NCBI GenBank assembly: GCA_029210965.1
Contig: JARGFZ010000009.1
Location: 1 to 57,809, forward strand
Source of the DNA: a bacterium
GTDB taxonomy: Bacteria; BMS3Abin14
Direction: 5' to 3'
Length of the DNA stretch: 57,809 nt
The position numbers and the translations under genes were made by a program. Position 1 is the first letter of the stretch; every line of letters begins with the position of its first letter. The notes beneath the pieces were generated by a model. The model searched no databases and was not told the origin of the DNA. It saw only the letters and a program-made list of their open reading frames with translations. Positions 53,596 to 57,809 of this stretch are shown piece by piece.

Positions 53596-53763
53596 ATCAT
53601 AAGTCCTCGTAATGGTCAAAATTGGAATCTGGAAAAGGGGAAGAGGAGAGGAGGAGAAGGGGGGAAAGATCTTTAACCTGTTTTGTGTCCCCACGTTTCC
53701 GAGTCTCCGTGTCAGCCGGTTTTTCCCCTTTTCCCCTCTTCCCCTCTTCCCCTCTTCTGTCGC

Positions 53764-55020
53764 TCATTCCCTCAAATGCCCTTCCCCCATTACGATCCAC
53801 TTCTCAGTGGTGAGCTCCACCAATCCCATAGGCCCTCTGGCGTGGAGTTTGTCAGTAGAAATTCCGATCTCGGCTCCCAGACCAAAAACAAAACCATCGT
53901 GGAGCCTCGAGGAAGCGTTCACCATTACCGCGGCAGAGTCGACCTCTCTGATAAAACGTTGGGCGTTGGCATGGTTCATGGTAACGATGACATCGGTGTG
54001 AGCAGATCCGTAACGCGCGATATGCCCCATCGCTTCATCCATATCAGCCACAACCTTGACGTTGAGGATCCGGTCCAGGTACTCCATAGGCCAGTCCTCA
54101 TCAGTGGCCTCCTTCACCCAGGGGGCGGCCTCTTTGGTCTCCCGACAGCCGCGGATCTCTACCCCCTCCTCCCTGAACTTCTCAAGAACTTTCTGGAGGA
54201 AGGAACCCGTCATGTCCCGATGCACCAGCATCGTCTCCAGGGCGTTGCACGTACCCGGCCGATTAAGCTTTGCGTTGACGCAGATATCCAGGGCCATCTC
54301 GACCTGGGCCCCGCTGTCAACATAGGTGTGGCAGACTCCATCCAGGTGCTTGATCACCGGTATTGTTGAGTTCTCCATGATCATCCTGATGAGACCTTTT
54401 CCACCACGGGGTATGATCAGGTCCACGTAATCATCCAGTTTCAGAAGGGCGTGAACCGCAGCCCGGTCTGTCATGGGAACCGCCTGAACAGCCTCCGCAG
54501 GCAGGCCGGCCTGGACAACGCTGTCGCAAAAAACCCGCGCCAGGGCATTGTTGGAGTGGATAGCCTCGGACCCTCCCCTCAAAATGCAGGCGTTGCCGGA
54601 TTTAAGGCAAAGGGCCGCCGCGTCTATGGTCACATTGGGCCTCGATTCATAAATGATGCCGATAACACCAATGGGCGCTCTCATTCGCCCCACTTTAAAT
54701 CCGCTGGGACGTGTCCAGATCCCGGTCACCTCGCCCACCGGGTCAGGCAGAGCCGCAACCTCGTTTACAGCAAGAGCCATTTCTTCGATGCGATTTTCCG
54801 TAAGTTTGAGGCGATCCAGCATGGCTGAGGTCAGCCCGGCTTTTTCTCCTGCCGCAAGGTCTTTCTGGTTTTCCACCATCAGCCTGTCTACGGACTCCCT
54901 GAGATGCCGGGCAACGGTATCGAGAGCGTCATTCTTTTGAGCTGGTGCGGCGCCGGAGAGTAAACGTGATGCTTTTCGGGCTTTCTCTCCCATATCGTGC
55001 ATGAGTTTCTGGATGTCCAT
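53764..55020 (-). CDS. proA: Glutamate-5-semialdehyde dehydrogenase (gamma-glutamyl phosphate reductase)
   Basis: A 418-residue NADPH enzyme for the second step of proline synthesis. The catalytic Cys is in NRPGTCNALETMLVH; the NADP-binding region has GVIGIIYESRPNVTIDAAALCLKSGNACILRGGSEA. ATG follows AAGGAG at 7 bases. It lies downstream of proB on the same strand, with a repeat-bearing gap (55021-55154) between. Confidence 0.96.
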   Translation of the reverse strand: MDIQKLMHDMGEKARKASRLLSGAAPAQKNDALDTVARHLRESVDRLMVENQKDLAAGEKAGLTSAMLDRLKLTENRIEEMALAVNEVAALPDPVGEVTGIWTRPSGFKVGRMRAPIGVIGIIYESRPNVTIDAAALCLKSGNACILRGGSEAIHSNNALARVFCDSVVQAGLPAEAVQAVPMTDRAAVHALLKLDDYVDLIIPRGGKGLIRMIMENSTIPVIKHLDGVCHTYVDSGAQVEMALDICVNAKLNRPGTCNALETMLVHRDMTGSFLQKVLEKFREEGVEIRGCRETKEAAPWVKEATDEDWPMEYLDRILNVKVVADMDEAMGHIARYGSAHTDVIVTMNHANAQRFIREVDSAAVMVNASSRLHDGFVFGLGAEIGISTDKLHARGPMGLVELTTEKWIVMGEGHLRE

Positions 55021-55063
55021 GGAGATCTCCTTATCGGATTGGCAGAAGGAGGAATTGGGAAGC

Positions 55064-55102
55064 CCTTCGACAAGCTCAGGGTCCCGAGCATGGTCGAGGG
55101 AG
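55064..55102. repeat. cccttcgacaagctcaggg-type repeat
   Basis: cccttcgacaagctcaggg at 55064-55082 is followed by cccgagcatggtcgaggg (55083-55100). Relatives are in 37530-37550 and 37700-37720. It is an imperfect palindromic intergenic element placed between proB and proA. Confidence 0.55.
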
Positions 55103-55154
55103 AGGGAGGAGGAATAACATCGCTGAAAACAATCCTATAATACTCGCTAATGGT

Positions 55155-56300
55155 TCATCCTTTATCCTTCTGATCCGCAGAGATGACAAGGTCATCTCTG
55201 TGAATAACTTCAGCCCCCGGGCAGGTTCCCAACACACTCTCTATCTCATCACTGTGCCGGCCCATGATCATTCTTATCTGATCAGAGGAAAAGCAGGTGA
55301 CACCCCGCGCGATCTCTCCATCGTTGGCGTCCATGCAGCGAACCATGGATCCCGCTTCGAAATCTCCCAGTACCTCTCTTACACCTGCAGGAAGAAGACT
55401 TTTATTGAGCTTTTTCAGTGCCTTTGAAGCGCCGGCGTCGATGACCAGCGTCCCCTTCGGCTGGCCGGATGAATAGGCGATCCAGTGCTTGCGCAAAGCC
55501 AGCTTCTCAGCCGAAGGCAGAAAAAGGGTTCCCGTTGGATCCCCGTTCAGTACCCTGGTAAGGACACCTTCCCTGCGGCCATCAGCGATGACCGTGGGCA
55601 CACCCATGTGAGCTGTTCGCTTGGCGGCAAGGACCTTTGAGGACATGCCCCCGGACCCCGATTTCCCCGGACCGCCGGCCATGTTGACGATGTGGCTATC
55701 CACCTCCTCCACAACCTCAACCAGCTTGCCATCACCGAGCCTCGGGTCCTTGTCGAACAGGCCCTCCGTGTTGGTGAGGAGGACCAGCAGGTCGGCCTCA
55801 GCGAGGTTCACCACCATGGATGCCAGAAGGTCGTTATCACCGAAACGGATCTCTTCCACCGACACGGTATCGTTTTCATTGATGACAGGCACAGCGTTCA
55901 TCTTCAGCAGGGTCTCCAGGGTGTTGTGGGAAAGAACAAACCGGCGTCGATTTTCGAGACCCTCCCTGGTGAGCAGGACCTGTCCTACCCGCTTTCCGTG
56001 GCGCGCAAAAGCATCAGCGTAGGCCTGGACAAGGCGGCCCTGGCCCACAGCTGCCAGCGCCTGCTTGATCTTCATCGTCCGGGGCGACTCCTGGTACCCC
56101 ATGGCCTGCATCCCCATGAGAATGGCTCCTGAACTGACGATGATAAAATCCCGTTCACCTTCCATGGCAGCCATTTCATCGGCCAGATGGTTTAAAAGGT
56201 CTTGATCTATCCCTCCGCCAGGGGCTGCGAGAACCATGCTCCCCAGCTTGACAATGACCCTCTTTCGGCCCTTGAGGATGCTGCGTTTGTCCTCAATCAT
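55155..56300 (-). CDS. proB: Glutamate 5-kinase
   Basis: A 381-residue enzyme for the first step of proline synthesis. The amino-acid kinase domain has VKLGSMVLAAPGGGI, IVSSGAILMGMQAMG, NAVPVINENDTVSVEEIRFGDNDLLASMVVNLAEADLLVLLTNTEGLFDKDP and GGMSSKVLAAKRTAHMGVPTVIADGR. A C-terminal PUA domain spans about residues 280-365. It overlaps the end of obgE by 8 nt, so the two are probably coupled. Feedback inhibition by proline is known for this family. Confidence 0.96.
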   Translation of the reverse strand: MIEDKRSILKGRKRVIVKLGSMVLAAPGGGIDQDLLNHLADEMAAMEGERDFIIVSSGAILMGMQAMGYQESPRTMKIKQALAAVGQGRLVQAYADAFARHGKRVGQVLLTREGLENRRRFVLSHNTLETLLKMNAVPVINENDTVSVEEIRFGDNDLLASMVVNLAEADLLVLLTNTEGLFDKDPRLGDGKLVEVVEEVDSHIVNMAGGPGKSGSGGMSSKVLAAKRTAHMGVPTVIADGRREGVLTRVLNGDPTGTLFLPSAEKLALRKHWIAYSSGQPKGTLVIDAGASKALKKLNKSLLPAGVREVLGDFEAGSMVRCMDANDGEIARGVTCFSSDQIRMIMGRHSDEIESVLGTCPGAEVIHRDDLVISADQKDKG

Positions 56301-57303
56301 TGCCCTTTTCCTTAAGTTTTTCGATCATGGTGGACAGTTTCCCCACAAGGGGTGTCAACCCCTCACCAACAGCGGCGGAAATGAGCATGGGTCTGATCCC
56401 GGTGTCTTCCTGAAACTTTGCCAGGATACTTTCCCTTTCCTCCGGACTGACCACGTCTGCCTTACTCAGGGCCACGATGAAATCCTTCCGGGCAAGATCG
56501 TCGGCATATTGCCCAAGTTCCTGGCGGATCGTCCGATAGGCCTCTACAGGATCGCCATCGCCGGGAGCAAGCCCCACCAGATGGAGGATAACAGATGTTC
56601 TTTCTACGTGCCTCAGGAATTGGTGACCCAGCCCTACTCCCTGATGAGCCCCCTCTACCAGGCCGGGAACATCGGCGACTACAAAGCTTCTATCATCGTC
56701 CACCCTCACGACACCGAGGTTGGGAACCAGGGTGGTGAAGGGATAATCGGCGATCTTTGGACGAGCCGCGGAGATACGGGAAATCAACGTGGATTTTCCG
56801 GCGTTGGGAAGCCCCACGATGCCCACATCGGCAATGAGCTTCAGCTCCAGCACCAGATCCCTTGCCTGCCCGTACCTGCCTTCCTCGCTGATCCTGGGTG
56901 CCTGTCTGGTGGGGGTAGCAAAGTTGGAGTTCCCCCTGCCTCCTCTGCCTCCCTTTGCGGGGATGAACTCCCCCTCGGTGAGATCAGCCAGAAGCTCTCC
57001 GGTAGAAGCATCCATGATCTGAGTCCCTGGCGGGACTCGCAGGACGACGGGATCACCATCTTTACCGGTCATTTTGGAACCGCGGCCGTGGGCACCGGTT
57101 CCTGCGCGGTATTCCCTTTTATATCGAAAATCTATGAGAGTGGAAAGTTGGGGGTCGGTGCGGATAAAAACATCCCCGCCTCGGCCCCCATCTCCTCCAT
57201 CAGGGCCTCCGCGGGGTACAAACTTTTCACGACGGAAACTGACGCAACCGTTTCCCCCCGCTCCCGATTCCACAAAGATCTTGACGCGGTCGATGAAACT
57301 CAT
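56293..57303 (-). CDS. obgE: GTPase Obg
   Basis: About 336 residues from the ATG at 57303 (MSFIDRVKIFVESGAGGNGCVSFRREKF). The Gly-rich Obg domain (to ~158) is followed by the G domain: GLPNAGKSTLIS (G1), switch region, DVPGLVEGAHQGVGLGHQFLRHVERT (G3) and SKADVV in the NKxD position. There is no OCT domain at the C-terminus. A run of nine G (57307-57315 on the plus strand) sits just before the start codon and no normal ribosome site is visible. It acts in late 50S assembly. Confidence 0.95.
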   Translation of the reverse strand: MSFIDRVKIFVESGAGGNGCVSFRREKFVPRGGPDGGDGGRGGDVFIRTDPQLSTLIDFRYKREYRAGTGAHGRGSKMTGKDGDPVVLRVPPGTQIMDASTGELLADLTEGEFIPAKGGRGGRGNSNFATPTRQAPRISEEGRYGQARDLVLELKLIADVGIVGLPNAGKSTLISRISAARPKIADYPFTTLVPNLGVVRVDDDRSFVVADVPGLVEGAHQGVGLGHQFLRHVERTSVILHLVGLAPGDGDPVEAYRTIRQELGQYADDLARKDFIVALSKADVVSPEERESILAKFQEDTGIRPMLISAAVGEGLTPLVGKLSTMIEKLKEKGND

Positions 57304-57322
57304 CGCGGGGGGGGGTGAATTG

Positions 57323-57580
57323 CTACTCTGCGCCGAAGACGCTGACCTGTTTGCGGGTCTTGTCCTTGCGCTCGAATTTGACGATCCCGTCCACCTTGGC
57401 AAAGAGTGTAAAATCTTTGCCCAGACCGACGTTGGAACCAGGGTGGATGCGAGTGCCACACTGACGCACCAGGATGTTTCCTGCGCGGACAAACTCACCT
57501 GCAAACTTTTTAACGCCCCGGCGTTTGGACTGGGAGTCTCTTCCGTTATTTGAACTTCCGCCAGCTTTCTTGTGAGCCAT
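57323..57580 (-). CDS. rpmA: 50S ribosomal protein L27
   Basis: An 85-residue protein from the ATG at 57580, with GGAGG 9 bases upstream. The N-terminal [24 protein letters not shown] reaches the peptidyl-transferase centre, and the remainder ([40 protein letters not shown]) is typical. It precedes obgE as in most bacteria; the usual upstream rplU (L21) is not within the window. Confidence 0.97.
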   Translation of the reverse strand: MAHKKAGGSSNNGRDSQSKRRGVKKFAGEFVRAGNILVRQCGTRIHPGSNVGLGKDFTLFAKVDGIVKFERKDKTRKQVSVFGAE

Positions 57581-57600
57581 CTTTCTTTCCTCCAAAACTA

Positions 57601-57809
57601 TTGACAGGGTCGCAACAAGTCCGGACGGGACTTTTTGCTCCTCGGTAAGCGAAAAGCGGGGTTTTCGCTTACCTTACAAATCAATGACATACAGTTCAAG
57701 TCATTGATTTGGGCACCCCACACGGGGTGCGTTGACAGGGTCGCAACAAGTCCGGACGGGACTTTTTGCTCCTCGGTAAGCGAAAAGCGGGGTTTTCGCT
57801 TACCTTACA
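57601..57809 (+). repeat. Tandem repeat element at the right window edge
   Basis: The 78 bases 57601-57678 recur identically at 57732-57809, giving a 131-bp period; the second copy is cut by the window end. Each unit holds the internal palindromes aagtccggacgggactt-like and ggtaagcgaaa / tttcgcttacc. Between the units lie the inverted pair aaatcaatgac / gtcattgattt and gcaccccacacggggtgc. A related copy lies inverted at 6312-6420. Non-coding. Confidence 0.8.

Overview
The window looks like a chromosome segment from a Gram-negative bacterium of the former Deltaproteobacteria (Desulfobacterota/Desulfuromonadota-like), fairly GC-rich by eye. The reasons are the block rpmA-obgE-proB-proA-nadD-rsfS-rlmH-dksA/traR-TPR-gpmI-comF, which is a Geobacter-type order, a two-TM LapA/LapB-type protein, a TolC/RND pump, and many short dispersed intergenic repeats. 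The exact lineage cannot be read from the sequence.

Layout. 1-1217: repeat-rich leader and purU. 1368-5610: a same-strand cluster behind a strong terminator, with a SpeD-like pyruvoyl enzyme, a FemAB/CelD-type acyltransferase, an ATP-grasp fragment, a fold-III PLP decarboxylase fragment and a GNAT-nitrilase fusion. It reads like a pathway for an amine- or amide-containing small molecule or modified polyamine, but three of its five genes carry lesions. 5807-9309: HAD hydrolase, secreted protein, YkvA-like protein and PatB aminotransferase. 9943-15684: a three-gene tripartite RND efflux operon. 15886-16245: tmRNA (tag AANDTGYALAA) preceded by a perfect 22-bp inverted repeat. 16246-19660: an apparent accessory island directly after the tmRNA, with a GIY-YIG protein, an AbiEii-like fragment fused to a headless Ski2-type helicase, and two small overlapping genes that run into a proW remnant. 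19660-21068: proW end and proX.

21163-31049: a complete phosphate regulon on the minus strand (phoB-phoR-pstS-pstC-pstA-pstB-phoU), with 11-bp-periodic Pho-box-like repeats before phoB and pstS and a terminator hairpin between pstS and pstC. PstC and PstA are unusually large. 31157-33849: an ABC-2 exporter whose HlyD gene has lost its middle. 33898-37029: MauE/DoxX-like protein, DUF438/hemerythrin/PAS protein and YqaA-like protein. 37739-40939: carB. 41267-42876: ArsR/SmtB repressor and metal permease with a palindromic operator. 43149-47361: exported Hcp-like protein, smpB, HEAT-repeat protein, 51-residue zinc ribbon and an inositol-phosphatase-family protein. 47549-57580: comF, gpmI, LapAB-like TPR protein, dksA/traR, rlmH, rsfS, nadD, proA, proB, obgE, rpmA. 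The window ends in a tandem repeat whose relative lies inverted at 6312-6420.

Both trans-translation partners (ssrA and smpB) are present but about 28 kb apart. Recurrent internal deletions, one in-frame stop and one frameshift between 3.1 and 31.4 kb mean the sequence is either a partly decaying genome or an assembly with local collapses; only reads can decide.
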